64,000 bases of DNA from Lyngbya sp. PCC 8106 (GCF_000169095.1 NZ_AAVU01000032.1:1-64000); one strand, 5' to 3'. Numbered from the stretch's first letter, positions 52,863-62,030 are shown. Program-made: numbers and translations. Notes: generated by a model from the sequence alone, not told the origin.

Positions 52863-54353
52863 ATGACCCAAGACGGACAACGTTTTAACTCCTCACAGTT
52901 TAGGTTTAGACTAGGAATGATGATTATTTTCCTCGTCTCGTTAGGGTTGCGATTTTGGGGATTAAGTCGATTTAATCTATTAGTTTTTGATGAAGTTTAT
53001 TACGCTAAATTTGCAAACAATTATCTGACTCAGACTCCTTTTTTTAATGCTCATCCGCCTTTAAGTCAATACATTATTGCGATTGGAATTTGGATCGGTT
53101 CTCGTTTACCCTTTGGTCAAGATACGGTTAATAATTTGGCAGGTTCAACCCTTTCAACTTGGAGTTATCGTTGGATGAATGCTTTAACAGGTGCATTTAT
53201 TCCCATGATTTCTGGAGCGATCATTTATCAACTCACTTCCCGTCGAACTTATACTTTACTTGCGACGTTATTAATTGCCACCGATGGTTTTTTCTTAGTC
53301 GAATCTCGCTATGCACTCAATAATATTTATATTGTCATTTTTGGGTTAGTTGCTCAACTCCTATTTATACTCTCATTGAAAGCAAAAAAAGTCAAGCGAT
53401 GGCTGCTGTTAATTAGTTCAGGAATCTGCTTTGGTGCAAGTGTAGCGGTAAAATGGAATGGTTTAGGATTTATTTTAGGAATTGTTTTACTGTTAATCAT
53501 TGCTTGGATCATTCAATTTTCCCAGACTTCTACTGAAAATCGACCCACTCCTGTATCTCCTCAATCTCCCCTCGAAAATTTAACCCAGTTATCAATCCTA
53601 CAATTAGTTTTAAGTTTAGGTGTGATTCCGATTTTATTTTACTTGATTGCTTGGATTCCACACCTCCAAATTAGTCCTGAACCCGGACTCTGGGAACTGC
53701 AAACTACAATTCTCAACTACCACAAAACTTTAGGAAATGGGCCAGATATTCATCCCTATTGTGCGGCTTGGTATACTTGGCCCTTAACGCTGCGTCCACT
53801 CGCCTATTTTTATGAAAGAATTGATCACCTCACCAATCTTGATCCGACTGTTCCTCCCCCAAATTTTACACCGGTTATTTATGATGTTCATGCCATGGGA
53901 AATCCTCCCTTGTGGTGGTTTTCTGTTGGGGCAATTATTTTAACAATTTTGGTGTTATGGCAACGGATCATCACTTGGGTTAAAATAAAGAATAACCCAT
54001 CAATTTTATCTGTAACTTCAGTTTATGTTTCTACCCATTTTCTCCCCAAAGTGGAGTTCTGGCTATTACTCTATCTGATCGTTAATTGGTTAGCAAATTG
54101 GACACCTTGGATGACTGTCACCCGTTGCGTTTTTCTCTATCATTATATGAGTGCATTTGTGTTTGCAGGACTCATACTCGCTTGGTGGATTGATCGCTGG
54201 TTGCAGAGTAATCTCTTTCACTTACGCTTGATTGGGGCAACAATACTCGGTTTAATTTTACTCGGTTTTGTCTTTTGGATGCCCATTTTTTTGGGTCTTC
54301 CCCTCTCTCCTGAACAATGGAAAATCAGAATGTGGTTTTCAAGCTGGATTTAG
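52863..54353 (+). CDS. PMT-family (GT39-like) membrane glycosyltransferase
   Basis: A 496-residue integral membrane protein with about ten membrane segments. The Asp-Glu of LLVFDEVYYAKFANN lies in the first periplasmic loop as in protein O-mannosyltransferases, followed by the HPPLSQYIIAIG segment and SYRWMNALTGAF. NFTPVIYDVHAMGNPPLWWF and NWTPWMTVTRCVFLYHYMSA further match the family (PMT C-terminal four-TM domain). It would transfer sugar from a polyprenyl phosphate to a protein or glycan at the outer face of the membrane. Downstream 265 bases hold no clear gene. Confidence 0.9.
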   Translation: MTQDGQRFNSSQFRFRLGMMIIFLVSLGLRFWGLSRFNLLVFDEVYYAKFANNYLTQTPFFNAHPPLSQYIIAIGIWIGSRLPFGQDTVNNLAGSTLSTWSYRWMNALTGAFIPMISGAIIYQLTSRRTYTLLATLLIATDGFFLVESRYALNNIYIVIFGLVAQLLFILSLKAKKVKRWLLLISSGICFGASVAVKWNGLGFILGIVLLLIIAWIIQFSQTSTENRPTPVSPQSPLENLTQLSILQLVLSLGVIPILFYLIAWIPHLQISPEPGLWELQTTILNYHKTLGNGPDIHPYCAAWYTWPLTLRPLAYFYERIDHLTNLDPTVPPPNFTPVIYDVHAMGNPPLWWFSVGAIILTILVLWQRIITWVKIKNNPSILSVTSVYVSTHFLPKVEFWLLLYLIVNWLANWTPWMTVTRCVFLYHYMSAFVFAGLILAWWIDRWLQSNLFHLRLIGATILGLILLGFVFWMPIFLGLPLSPEQWKIRMWFSSWI

Positions 54354-54618
54354 GGAAAATGAGACTTTTATCATATTTTTTCAAGAGTTGCTGATCTAAG
54401 ATAAAAGCAGCTAAAATAGACAAGTAGCGGAAAACCGAACCTCCTCAAGCCTTCAGAAAAATTGTAGTATTTCCGGAATAAAAGTTCAATGACTTGAAGA
54501 TAATTAAAGTGATGTCAATCACGAAAATTAACCCAGTTTATCACGGCAAAGTTAATCATTGCAGGTGATAATACTAAAATAAGAGAAAAATCAAGTTAGA
54601 AGCGAGGAGACAACGATC

Positions 54619-54801
54619 ATGGAAGACAACATCAACAAAAATTTTACCTCTAAATCCGAAGACAACTTAAAAGAGGAAACCAAAGAAATAAATGCACTTG
54701 CAAAAGCATTTATGGTCAGCCTAACTTGGTCAATGGCAGGTTTAACAACAGCTAAGAAGTCTCCTCAATCCAAGGAAGATACACCCCCAAAAAATAAGTA
54801 G
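54619..54801 (+). CDS. Small peptide gene facing the ATP-grasp operon
   Basis: A 60-residue peptide with AGGAG about 9 bases before its ATG, which supports translation. The first 30 residues are highly charged (NFTSKSEDNLKEETKEINAL), a short amphipathic segment follows (AKAFMVSLTWSMAGL), and the tail is TTAKKSPQSKEDTPPKNK. It converges with the ATP-grasp gene, separated by 25 bases. A leader-plus-core arrangement for a ribosomally made, ATP-grasp-modified peptide is conceivable, since the tail has Thr, Lys, Ser, Asp/Glu side chains used in such crosslinks, but it lacks the clear repeated core of known graspetides. Unrecognised otherwise. Confidence 0.6.
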   Translation: MEDNINKNFTSKSEDNLKEETKEINALAKAFMVSLTWSMAGLTTAKKSPQSKEDTPPKNK

Positions 54802-54826
54802 ATCTATAGCCTCATACTGAATGAGG

Positions 54827-55786
54827 TTAACCGATCATACTGTTGACTGTTTCAATCGTTTGTGTCTGTTGTTGAGTGAGTAACTGTGCGATCGCTAAAC
54901 TAATCGGTTGATGAGTTTCTTGCTGATAAAATGTATAACCGGGTGACGGATTAACCTCAAAACAATACCATTGACCATCAGTCGTTTGCCGTAAGTCAAT
55001 ACCCGCTAGAGGAAGTTTCAGGGTGGCAGCGAGTTGTCGGCATCGTTGTTCAATTTCTAGCGGTAAAACATCACTGTTTAATTGAGGATAATCCGTTGTA
55101 TCACCCGGATAGCGATAATCATCCGCCATTGATGCGATCGCACAAGCAAAAACCGCCTCACCTACGACATGAACCCGATAATCTTGTCCGGGAATATATT
55201 GTTGAAATTGAGTCGGACACCAAGCCACATTAGCCAGACGTTTGTGATGTTCAGGACTCAGACGAGACACTTTACTCCGAGTCGAACTAATCGACTTATA
55301 AATTACACTTCCATGCTGTTTCCAAAACTCAGAAACTGCATCAGGATCGGTTGTTACAAGAGTATCAGGAACAAGAAAACCTGCTTGACGAATCTTTTGT
55401 AATTGGTAGGGTTTAGAATTATTAGAAGCCATTGCACTGGGACGATTTAAAACCAATGCAGAGGTCATTTCTACCCAAGAGAGTAACGCATCATCAACTG
55501 CTGCGGCGTGTTGCCAAATTCGACTCTTAGAACCTGCTTCGACAACAATCGGAAGACGGCGAGATTCGTAGGGACGTAAATAGACTCCTGTAACTTGATT
55601 GAGATCAATTTTGAAGTTAGGTGTACAAATTTCACCTGCAATTGTGCTTCCGACAGAGAGGGAAATTTCAATATGTGCAATCTCCCGTTGGTCTAAAAAT
55701 ACCGTTGGAAAACCCAGATGATTCAACTCTTGATAAACAGTATATAAAGGTGAATCTCCGGGTAATCCCCACAGTAGAGTTAACAT
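54827..55786 (-). CDS. ATP-grasp ligase (RimK-like)
   Basis: A 319-residue protein with a RimK-like ATP-grasp fold. Residues 1-110 form an N-terminal preATP-like domain, followed by LNRPSAMASNNSKPYQLQKI, the ATP-binding lysine in VIYKSISSTRSKV, and the metal/ATP region DLRQTTDGQWYCFEVNPSPG, where Glu and Asn of the E-x-N motif are present. Members ligate amine to carboxylate, as in glutathione, cyanophycin-like or peptide-modification reactions. It is last in a three-gene operon with the genes ending at 55790 and 56500; only 3 bases separate it from the first. Substrate unknown. Confidence 0.85.
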   Translation of the reverse strand: MLTLLWGLPGDSPLYTVYQELNHLGFPTVFLDQREIAHIEISLSVGSTIAGEICTPNFKIDLNQVTGVYLRPYESRRLPIVVEAGSKSRIWQHAAAVDDALLSWVEMTSALVLNRPSAMASNNSKPYQLQKIRQAGFLVPDTLVTTDPDAVSEFWKQHGSVIYKSISSTRSKVSRLSPEHHKRLANVAWCPTQFQQYIPGQDYRVHVVGEAVFACAIASMADDYRYPGDTTDYPQLNSDVLPLEIEQRCRQLAATLKLPLAGIDLRQTTDGQWYCFEVNPSPGYTFYQQETHQPISLAIAQLLTQQQTQTIETVNSMIG

Positions 55787-55789
55787 AAA

Positions 55790-56485
55790 TTACATCTCGC
55801 TAAAGTATTCTAAAATGGCAGTGGTAATCTCCGAAGATTTGAGATCTGGCCATAAATCTGCACTGATAAAATGGGCGTCAGCTTCTGGATGATTATAGTG
55901 AACAACTAACAACTCGATCCCTGCAAATTGAGCAAGTTTTTTCGCTTGAGTTCCTAAAATTGGATCAACCTCACCAATATAGCGATCGCCAATTACTGTT
56001 ACACTAACTCGCTCCGAAGGAATTTGGGCTTGTTTAGGTTCAGTTTTTAAGCTAATATATTGATGGTGAGTTTCTACAGACATTCCCACTTGAGAAGCTG
56101 CATAAATCCACTGTTGAGGTCGCCAATTTGTTCCCATTAAGCAAATCGGTGTTGGTTTATTCAGGATTGGACAGGAAAGATCAGCCAACCAAGACCCTAA
56201 AAATGCTGTCATTTCAGCCGCAACATAAGGGCGATCCGTATCAACAATACTCAAGAGTTCTTGTTCAAATACACAGGGTAAGCGAGTTAAAACTCCGGTA
56301 ATTTGTTCGACAGAAATCACTTGATCGTTGATGAGCGCCGTTGAGTCTTGAAGGCTTCCGAGATAGTGACGCCAACCCACTTTTGATAAATCATCAGGAG
56401 TGAGTAACGTCACATCTCCATCCGTCCAATTTTCCACCCAGAAGCGAGCAGCCTCATCGTAACAACTGGCTAATACAATAAGCAC
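55790..56485 (-). CDS. Unknown partner protein of the ATP-grasp operon
   Basis: A 231-residue protein starting at GTG with AAGGAGG 7 bases upstream. It begins MLIVLASCYDEAARFWVENW and ends LWPDLKSSEITTAILEYFSE. It contains ILNKPTPICLMGTNWRPQQW, similar to the LNRPS segment of the ATP-grasp gene, and a segment VTVIGDRYIGEVDP, so it may be a divergent or half-sized ATP-grasp relative acting as substrate-binding partner. No canonical ATP-binding Lys or E-x-N is evident. It is 14 bases past the stop of the gene upstream and 3 before the ATP-grasp start. Confidence 0.75.
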   Translation of the reverse strand: MLIVLASCYDEAARFWVENWTDGDVTLLTPDDLSKVGWRHYLGSLQDSTALINDQVISVEQITGVLTRLPCVFEQELLSIVDTDRPYVAAEMTAFLGSWLADLSCPILNKPTPICLMGTNWRPQQWIYAASQVGMSVETHHQYISLKTEPKQAQIPSERVSVTVIGDRYIGEVDPILGTQAKKLAQFAGIELLVVHYNHPEADAHFISADLWPDLKSSEITTAILEYFSEM

Positions 56486-56499
56486 TACTCGCCTCCTTT

Positions 56500-57285
56500 T
56501 TATACTTCGTTTAGGGCTTGATCTCCAACAGTCGGACGTTCATCGGGGGAGATAAAAGCTTCCCCATTTTGTTCGAGACGTTGTTGAATATTGTCAATGG
56601 TTTGAGCCATTAAACCCAATGTTTCTTGAATTTCAGGATTGGGAATGGTAATATTATCGGGATTGGGTTTGTTAAGGTCTGGAATTTCCCGAACTTTGAT
56701 GTCTGGAATTTCTTTGATTTCCGGTTTGATTTCTTTGAAACCTTTGGGTGTGCCAGTGAGTTCAAACAAACTGCTTCCGGTTGCAGTCGGAAGGCTATAA
56801 ACCAGTTGATCAAACTCAGATAAATTCATCAGACCTTTGTTGACAAAAGTACCGCGATGTTCAGGAGTCAGCAATACATTGAAACGTTGGAAATTTCCAA
56901 AACGTCCTTGTAAAAAGATTTCTACATAACCCCGAATTTCTAATTGATCCTGATCAGGATTGAGTTTAGTGATGTCGGGTTGTAAAATGACTAAAGCGGT
57001 ATCGTGAGCAGGAATAGAAATGTTATAGTTGAATTTTCGCGGATCAGCAGTCGGAATTAAGTCACCAAAAACATTATTACCAACAACATCTCGAATGGTG
57101 ATTGTATCATCTAAATTTAGATTAGGCGTTGTCGCAGAAAACCCCAGTCTCAGTCGTAAAGGGGTATTATTGGGATTAGCAATGGTTAGAAAATAACCTT
57201 GTATAACTGTACGAGCTGAACCGGGAATATTACCCTCAACTGGAGTAATGGGTTTTAACAGTAACTCAAATGTTGAAACGAGCAT
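56500..57285 (-). CDS. Beta-rich hypothetical protein with Pro/Ile-rich hinge
   Basis: A 261-residue protein from ATG 57285, supported by AAGGA 6 bases upstream (an in-frame TTG at 57324 is possible). Residues about 1-155 look like one or two beta-sandwich domains (VIQGYFLTIANPNNTPLRLR, TVIQ, LQPDITKLNPDQDQLEIRGY, VEIFLQGRFGNFQRFNVLLT). A hinge rich in IPDI/EIPD/NPE repeats (residues about 185-215) and a helical tail end it. No signal peptide. It starts the ATP-grasp operon and may be the protein that gets modified, but this is only context. I do not recognise it. Confidence 0.7.
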   Translation of the reverse strand: MLVSTFELLLKPITPVEGNIPGSARTVIQGYFLTIANPNNTPLRLRLGFSATTPNLNLDDTITIRDVVGNNVFGDLIPTADPRKFNYNISIPAHDTALVILQPDITKLNPDQDQLEIRGYVEIFLQGRFGNFQRFNVLLTPEHRGTFVNKGLMNLSEFDQLVYSLPTATGSSLFELTGTPKGFKEIKPEIKEIPDIKVREIPDLNKPNPDNITIPNPEIQETLGLMAQTIDNIQQRLEQNGEAFISPDERPTVGDQALNEV

Positions 57286-57411
57286 ATAATTCCTTAAAAC
57301 TTTGTGTTGGATGAGCGAGTTCAAGATATTTTTGTCTGTTCGTTGAAATTGAACAGGAGTAATATCTTGTTCTTGTTTCCAACTTTAGCGAGTTTGTATA
57401 GGGCTTGAAAA

Positions 57412-57441
57412 GTCGCTAATTTAAGTGTCGCTAATTTAAGT
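57412..57441. repeat. 15-bp tandem duplication
   Basis: GTCGCTAATTTAAGT occurs twice in direct tandem, upstream of the ATP-grasp operon. It might be a regulator site duplicated, or simple slippage. Confidence 0.5.
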
Positions 57442-57522
57442 GACTTCGTTTCAGTGACATGAAACTTTCCGAAAAGGTCAGACTAAATAATGTAAAGTAT
57501 CTCTGATTTGTAATCAACCCCC

Positions 57523-58335
57523 TCACATTTGTATCGAGGGATTTTGTCCGATCACCACTCCCCAAAAGTGGGTTTTAAACGTCACTTCATCAACCTGAAC
57601 TTGCATTTTTTTTGCCCAAGTATAAACCTCAAACTGAACAGAACTTTTAGATTGAATCGAAATATTACCTAAAATTGATATCCAATGACTTGGATAAGGA
57701 ATACGGGGTGGTTGATTTCTTAATAACCCTCCGTCGTTAATCAACGCTAAAGCAACACCGCCTAATTTTAACGCCTCATAAACATCTTGCATTGCTTCCA
57801 AATCTCCAAATAGATAAGTATTGTTATATTGAATTTTTTGATACCCTAAAATCTCTTTCACCCATTTAGCAATTTCCCAAGATTTCGTCATACCACCCAC
57901 ATTACGAACAATATCTGATGTATTAGGATGAATCGGAACAATTAAATTTTCTGACTCTCTTAAGGTTGATAAAATCATCCAGTCAACTGGCGGCATTCTA
58001 TAATTTCCTTCGCCGTTTCGCAAATTTTCAGACGCAGAAATCCAAATTCCACTCTGAGTATGAAATCCGCCAATTTGAAATAGATTTCGACAGATTTTTA
58101 CATAAGATAAAGGATCACGACGAATCAGTTCAAAAATAATCACCGCCGGCCCACAAAAGGGTTGACTTCCTTGGTTTAATGTGAAAGGATTATTAACACG
58201 CGATCGCAATTGTGCAGTGATTTGATTTTTATCCAGTCCTCGCCAAACACCGGGAACTTTCGACTGTTCAAAGGCTGTAATTTCTGCTAAAGCTTGACGA
58301 ACTTGATCAGAATTGGGGAGTTGTGAAACCATCAT
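57523..58335 (-). CDS. Papain-like cysteine protease-fold protein, unclassified
   Basis: A 270-residue protein. Residues about 53-70, LNQGSQPFCGPAVIIFEL, carry a Cys-Gly-Pro-Ala nucleophile site (Cys61) typical of papain-fold enzymes; His217 lies in PYPSHWISILGNI and an aromatic EVYTWAKK segment follows as in the third catalytic region. The first 50 residues are helical and charged. No signal peptide or membrane segment. The order Cys-then-His with about 155 residues between fits C1/transglutaminase-like folds. Substrate unknown; toxin or effector proteins often look like this. It lies upstream of the ATP-grasp operon with a 198-base gap, so linkage is uncertain. Confidence 0.65.
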   Translation of the reverse strand: MMVSQLPNSDQVRQALAEITAFEQSKVPGVWRGLDKNQITAQLRSRVNNPFTLNQGSQPFCGPAVIIFELIRRDPLSYVKICRNLFQIGGFHTQSGIWISASENLRNGEGNYRMPPVDWMILSTLRESENLIVPIHPNTSDIVRNVGGMTKSWEIAKWVKEILGYQKIQYNNTYLFGDLEAMQDVYEALKLGGVALALINDGGLLRNQPPRIPYPSHWISILGNISIQSKSSVQFEVYTWAKKMQVQVDEVTFKTHFWGVVIGQNPSIQM

Positions 58336-58598
58336 TCAAAATTTAAGGTTAGCATCCTCAAGATTAGCAAGTTCTTCAAATTGCCTCTAGTTAGGGCTTA
58401 GGTGTCATAACCATGGTAAGTTAAGTAGGCTTGTAGCTTAAACGAATTACCGGAAGATATCCAACGAACGTAATAACTTTTTCTTCCTAAAAAATTTCCT
58501 CATCTCCTCATTGCAAAAAACCTCCACCCCTGATTAGAGATGGAGATTTTAAAGAGAGTTTTTGAGTCCAAATCCTGATAAAAATTATGCGGGTGAGA

Positions 58599-59024
58599 TT
58601 ATTTTTTTCCGCTGATTTGTTCCCAGAACGCTTGAAATTCTTGAGACAATTCTTGGCGGTTGGAAGCCCGCAACAAATACCGATAGATAAACCAAGCCGA
58701 ATATCCCATACCAATCAACTCAAACGTTGGTGCGAGTAAAGGAATATCGTTAAGCGCATCGATCACCGCAAACAGAACTCTGAGGGACACAATTGCCGCT
58801 ATAATCAGCAAAATAGTGATGATCGGTTTTTGGTATTCCTCAAAGAAACCAGAGACATAAGCCGGAAATTCAGCGAGGACTTCAACGACTTTGGCTTTGA
58901 TTTCCTCAAACTGAGTTGTCGTTGTCTGTTCTTCGAGTGCAGCTTGCGTCAAGGGATCAGCAGGTGTCGTGTTGACATTGACAGAAGTTGGGGTTGTTGT
59001 GCTTTCTATTTTAGGATCGGGCAT
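58599..59024 (-). CDS. CAAD-domain thylakoid membrane protein
   Basis: A 141-residue protein from ATG 59024 (AGGAGG 5 bases upstream; longer frames to 59075 have weaker start signals). The N-terminus is Thr/Pro-rich and flexible, then helix (FEEIKAKVVEVLAEFPAYVS), two membrane segments (PIITILLIIAAIVSLRVLF and LIGMGYSAWFIYRYLL) and a C-terminal helix. This is the CAAD domain, related to plant CURT1, found alone or attached to aminoacyl-tRNA synthetases in cyanobacteria and placed in the thylakoid membrane. Role: thylakoid curvature or membrane tethering. Confidence 0.92.
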   Translation of the reverse strand: MPDPKIESTTTPTSVNVNTTPADPLTQAALEEQTTTTQFEEIKAKVVEVLAEFPAYVSGFFEEYQKPIITILLIIAAIVSLRVLFAVIDALNDIPLLAPTFELIGMGYSAWFIYRYLLRASNRQELSQEFQAFWEQISGKK

Positions 59025-59199
59025 ATTCGCCTCCTGAGATGACATCAAAACATCATGATAAACCAGCAGAATCATTCTCCTGCTAGCAGTAGAGACAAGA
59101 GTAGCAGTCTTTTAGCTGTCATTGCTACTTATTTTCGTTAATTGTAAACTTCTCAAATGGGACATCAGTATAATGACCTATTGAAAAATCAAGATCGGC

Positions 59200-59970
59200 T
59201 CAATAATCTAACGGTAAGCCACAGCTTTCCAACACCGAGGAATCTTGCAGCAATTGTTCTGTGGGCATATCTACCCTAATTTTACCCTGTTGTAGCACCA
59301 TTGCCCGTTGGGTAACTCTCCTAACCCAATTGAGATCGTGAGAAGCAATTAACAGCACTTGTACGGGTAACTCGGGTAAAATCTCGGCGAGATGACGACG
59401 CCACCACGGATCAAGGCCGTTGGTTGGTTCATCTAAAATCAAAATAGAAGGGTTCAAAGCTAATATTGCGGCTAACGCGGCTAACCGTTTTTGTCCCCCG
59501 GAAAGTTCATGTACAGGACGGTTAGTTACATCTGCTAGTCCAAAGTCTGCTAAGAGTTCCTGGGCTTGTTCAGTGGCTTCTTCTGGAGAAACTCCGTAGT
59601 TACAAGGCCCAAAAATCACATCTTCTAAAATAGTGGGCATAAATAGCTGATCATTGGGTTCTTGAAAACCAAACCCAATTTGACGCCGCACTTCAAATAA
59701 ATTTTTTTGTTCTAGAGAAATTCCTTGAATCCAAATTTTACCGGAGTTGGGTTGTTTTAAGCCGACTAAATTTTCCATTAAGGTACTTTTTCCGGTTCCG
59801 GTTTTCCCTAAAAGGGCGATTTGTTCTCCCGGCTTGAGTGTAAAGGAAATTTCCTGTAAAACTGGATTTTGATTGGGATAACCAAACACTAAATCTTCAA
59901 CAAGAATTCCATTTTTATCGATCATCTCTGTTGAAGAACGATTAATTTGTTCGGGTGTTGTATGGCTCAA
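59200..59970 (-). CDS. cbiO: Energy-coupling ABC ATPase for Ni/Co uptake
   Basis: A 256-residue ATPase: Walker A LLGKTGTGKSTLME, Q-loop GFGFQEPNDQLF, signature HELSGGQKRLAALA and Walker B SILILDEPTNGLD. The FQEPNDQLF stretch is characteristic of CbiO/EcfA-type ATPases. With CbiQ and CbiM on the same strand it makes an ECF-type importer for cobalt or nickel. The start codon is not certain: 15 N-terminal residues before MIDKNGILVEDL may be surplus. It is last in the operon, with cbiQ 38 bases upstream. Confidence 0.93.
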   Translation of the reverse strand: MSHTTPEQINRSSTEMIDKNGILVEDLVFGYPNQNPVLQEISFTLKPGEQIALLGKTGTGKSTLMENLVGLKQPNSGKIWIQGISLEQKNLFEVRRQIGFGFQEPNDQLFMPTILEDVIFGPCNYGVSPEEATEQAQELLADFGLADVTNRPVHELSGGQKRLAALAAILALNPSILILDEPTNGLDPWWRRHLAEILPELPVQVLLIASHDLNWVRRVTQRAMVLQQGKIRVDMPTEQLLQDSSVLESCGLPLDY

Positions 59971-60008
59971 AGTCCGATAGTCCTCTCAATGAAATGATTA
60001 CCAATAAC

Positions 60009-60773
60009 TTACAATAAAAACTCTAATCCAATCAGTCCAGCACCTATTGCTAATGTCATGATTAATGCGATCATACTGTAAACATCTATGGAACGTTTTG
60101 ATTGGGGAGATTTCATCGAAGTACCATAGCCCCGCAGTTGCATCGCTTTATAAATCTCCTGAGATTGTTGATAGCTACGAACTAGCAAACTTCCAGCTAA
60201 AGCGGCATAAACTTGTAAATTTCGCCAACTGAATTGAGTCGGTTTAAAGCCTCGTAGTCGGGTAGAACGTTGCATGGTATTGAGTTGATAAGCCAGTTCA
60301 AATAAATAGCGATAGGATAATAACATCATATCGGCTAAAATAGGAGATAAGCCGAGCGATCGCATTGCTTTAATCAAGTTTAAAAAAGAACTTGTCCCAA
60401 ACAGAACTAAACCCGTGATAAAAATCGCCAGAAACCGACAAACAATTAAGACAACGGCTAAAAGTCCCTCTTGTCGTAATGTAACGATTCCCCATTGCCA
60501 GATCACCGTTTCACCCGAAAAAAAGGGTAAGATAGCGACAACTGTAAACAGAAAAATCCCCGGATAGCGTAACCGAATCAGTAAAAAAGAGAGCGGCAAT
60601 CGTGACAAAAGATATAAAATAATAGTGAGGGTAGAGATCACTGGAAGTAAACGCAAATCCTCAACGGTGGCAAATGCAAACATTAAACTAAATAATCCGA
60701 TCAGTTTATACTGCGGATTCCAACGATGAATCGGTGATTTGAGGTGTGCATACTCATCCAGTGCAAATCTCAT
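60009..60773 (-). CDS. cbiQ: Energy-coupling transmembrane protein of Ni/Co importer
   Basis: A 254-residue membrane protein starting MRFALDEYAHLKSPIHRW, typical of CbiQ/EcfT. It has about five membrane segments and two Arg-Gly helices that couple to the ATPase (RSTRLRGF and KAMQLRGYG), the diagnostic motifs of the T component. It connects the substrate-binding CbiM with CbiO. It is 9 bases downstream of cbiM. Confidence 0.93.
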   Translation of the reverse strand: MRFALDEYAHLKSPIHRWNPQYKLIGLFSLMFAFATVEDLRLLPVISTLTIILYLLSRLPLSFLLIRLRYPGIFLFTVVAILPFFSGETVIWQWGIVTLRQEGLLAVVLIVCRFLAIFITGLVLFGTSSFLNLIKAMRSLGLSPILADMMLLSYRYLFELAYQLNTMQRSTRLRGFKPTQFSWRNLQVYAALAGSLLVRSYQQSQEIYKAMQLRGYGTSMKSPQSKRSIDVYSMIALIMTLAIGAGLIGLEFLL

Positions 60774-60781
60774 GCTTTATC

Positions 60782-61426
60782 CTAACTGGGTAAAAGTTCG
60801 GGTTTAACCCGTTGTAAAAAACTAACGACCATCGATGTAAAAATTCCCTCGATTGCCATTAATGGAATATGAGCCAACATTAACATCACAATTGCAGTTT
60901 GTTCAGTTTGAGCATCAAAACCTGAAGGAATATTTGTAATCGTTAGTCCAAAAAATAATAAAGCAGCAATTCCTAACCCTATTGCTCCTGCCAAAAATCC
61001 GAAAACATTGAGAGAAATATGGGGTTTAAGTCGGTGTCCAATGCTATGACGGAATTGAAAAATTTGAGCCGCAATAATCGCCGGAATACCCATAATAACA
61101 GCATTAATTCCTAATGTTGTCAGCCCTCCATGTCCAAACATAACGGCTTGAAATAATAAACCAATTAAGATAGCTGGAAACGCATAACAGCCTAATACAG
61201 CGCCTAACAAACCATTCAGAACAAAATGAACACTCGCTGGAGGAATGGGAATGTGAATACTAGAGGAGACAAAAAATGCAGCCGTTAATAAAGCAGCTTT
61301 TGGGACTCCATCAGTCGGATTCTTTTGTTTATTAATCTGTTTGAGAGAATACCACGTCGCTAAACCTGCGATCGCATATCCTCCAATACAGACTTGAGCC
61401 GGGAGAATTCCCTCTGAAATGTGCAT
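60782..61426 (-). CDS. cbiM: Ni/Co-specific substrate-capture subunit
   Basis: A 214-residue membrane protein whose N-terminus MHISEGILPAQV has the invariant His2 next to the processed Met that coordinates Ni(II) or Co(II) in the CbiM/NikM family. VHFVLNGLLGAVLGCYAFPA and FGHGGLTTLGINAVIMGIPA are further family signatures. Metal identity (Ni versus Co) cannot be decided from sequence alone; no cobalamin riboswitch is visible. It lies between the accessory gene (40-base gap) and cbiQ. Confidence 0.94.
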   Translation of the reverse strand: MHISEGILPAQVCIGGYAIAGLATWYSLKQINKQKNPTDGVPKAALLTAAFFVSSSIHIPIPPASVHFVLNGLLGAVLGCYAFPAILIGLLFQAVMFGHGGLTTLGINAVIMGIPAIIAAQIFQFRHSIGHRLKPHISLNVFGFLAGAIGLGIAALLFFGLTITNIPSGFDAQTEQTAIVMLMLAHIPLMAIEGIFTSMVVSFLQRVKPELLPS

Positions 61427-61466
61427 GAGATTACACTGGTAATTGATTCAACACTGGAATTCTGAT

Positions 61467-62030
61467 TTAACCTTCTGACTCTTGTTGTCTAACCTTTTGG
61501 GGATCTTGAATTGATGAATTATTGAAGTTAAACTTAGAGAAAAATAAAGCTGTTCCTACACATCCCCAGAGAACTGACGCCATCATTAACCCCTTTTGAA
61601 TCGGACTTAACCCTTGACTAGCTTGTGAATAAAAAGAACTCTGATTGTTTGGATTTTCTGGGGGTTCAGATGTCGAAACTGGATCATTATTGGCTGCTGT
61701 TCCTAACGGAATACTGACGATCCCTCCATGTCCAGCTCGTCGCACTTTTACTTCCCAATACCCAGTTTTTGACGGATCAGGTGTGAACACAAAATTACCT
61801 TGATCATCGGTTGTTCCCTGTTTCCAAGGTGTTGTCGGGTCATTCGGTGAATAAACCGTCACTTGAGCATTTTCTAAAGGCGTACCCGTGTCATATTTGG
61901 CATTAATCTCAATAGCTTGACTGGCACTATGTTCAATTTGAACGCCATGAGCAAAGGCTTTTTCCGACAACCCTAAACTTGAACCTAAACTTGAAAATAG
62001 CACTAACCCGACAATGAATTGACCTTTCAT
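61467..62030 (-). CDS. Exported accessory protein of the Ni/Co importer (NikL/DUF4198-like)
   Basis: A 187-residue protein with a signal peptide ending AFA-HGVQIEHS, so that a His lies at or near the mature N-terminus and could bind metal. It has a carboxypeptidase-regulatory-like beta-sandwich (YDTGTPLENAQVTVYSPNDP, GYWEVKVRRAGHGGIVSIPL) with a His in AGHGG and a C-terminal membrane segment (KGLMMASVLWGCVGTALFF). It occupies the position of CbiN/NikL in other operons and likely stabilises or feeds the CbiM subunit. It is 112 bases downstream of a lipoprotein gene. Confidence 0.75.
   Translation of the reverse strand: MKGQFIVGLVLFSSLGSSLGLSEKAFAHGVQIEHSASQAIEINAKYDTGTPLENAQVTVYSPNDPTTPWKQGTTDDQGNFVFTPDPSKTGYWEVKVRRAGHGGIVSIPLGTAANNDPVSTSEPPENPNNQSSFYSQASQGLSPIQKGLMMASVLWGCVGTALFFSKFNFNNSSIQDPQKVRQQESEG

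Noticed and set aside
54619..54801. Microviridin-type precursor
   Set aside because: No PFFARFL-like leader motif or TxKxPSD core is present; kept only as an unclassified peptide.
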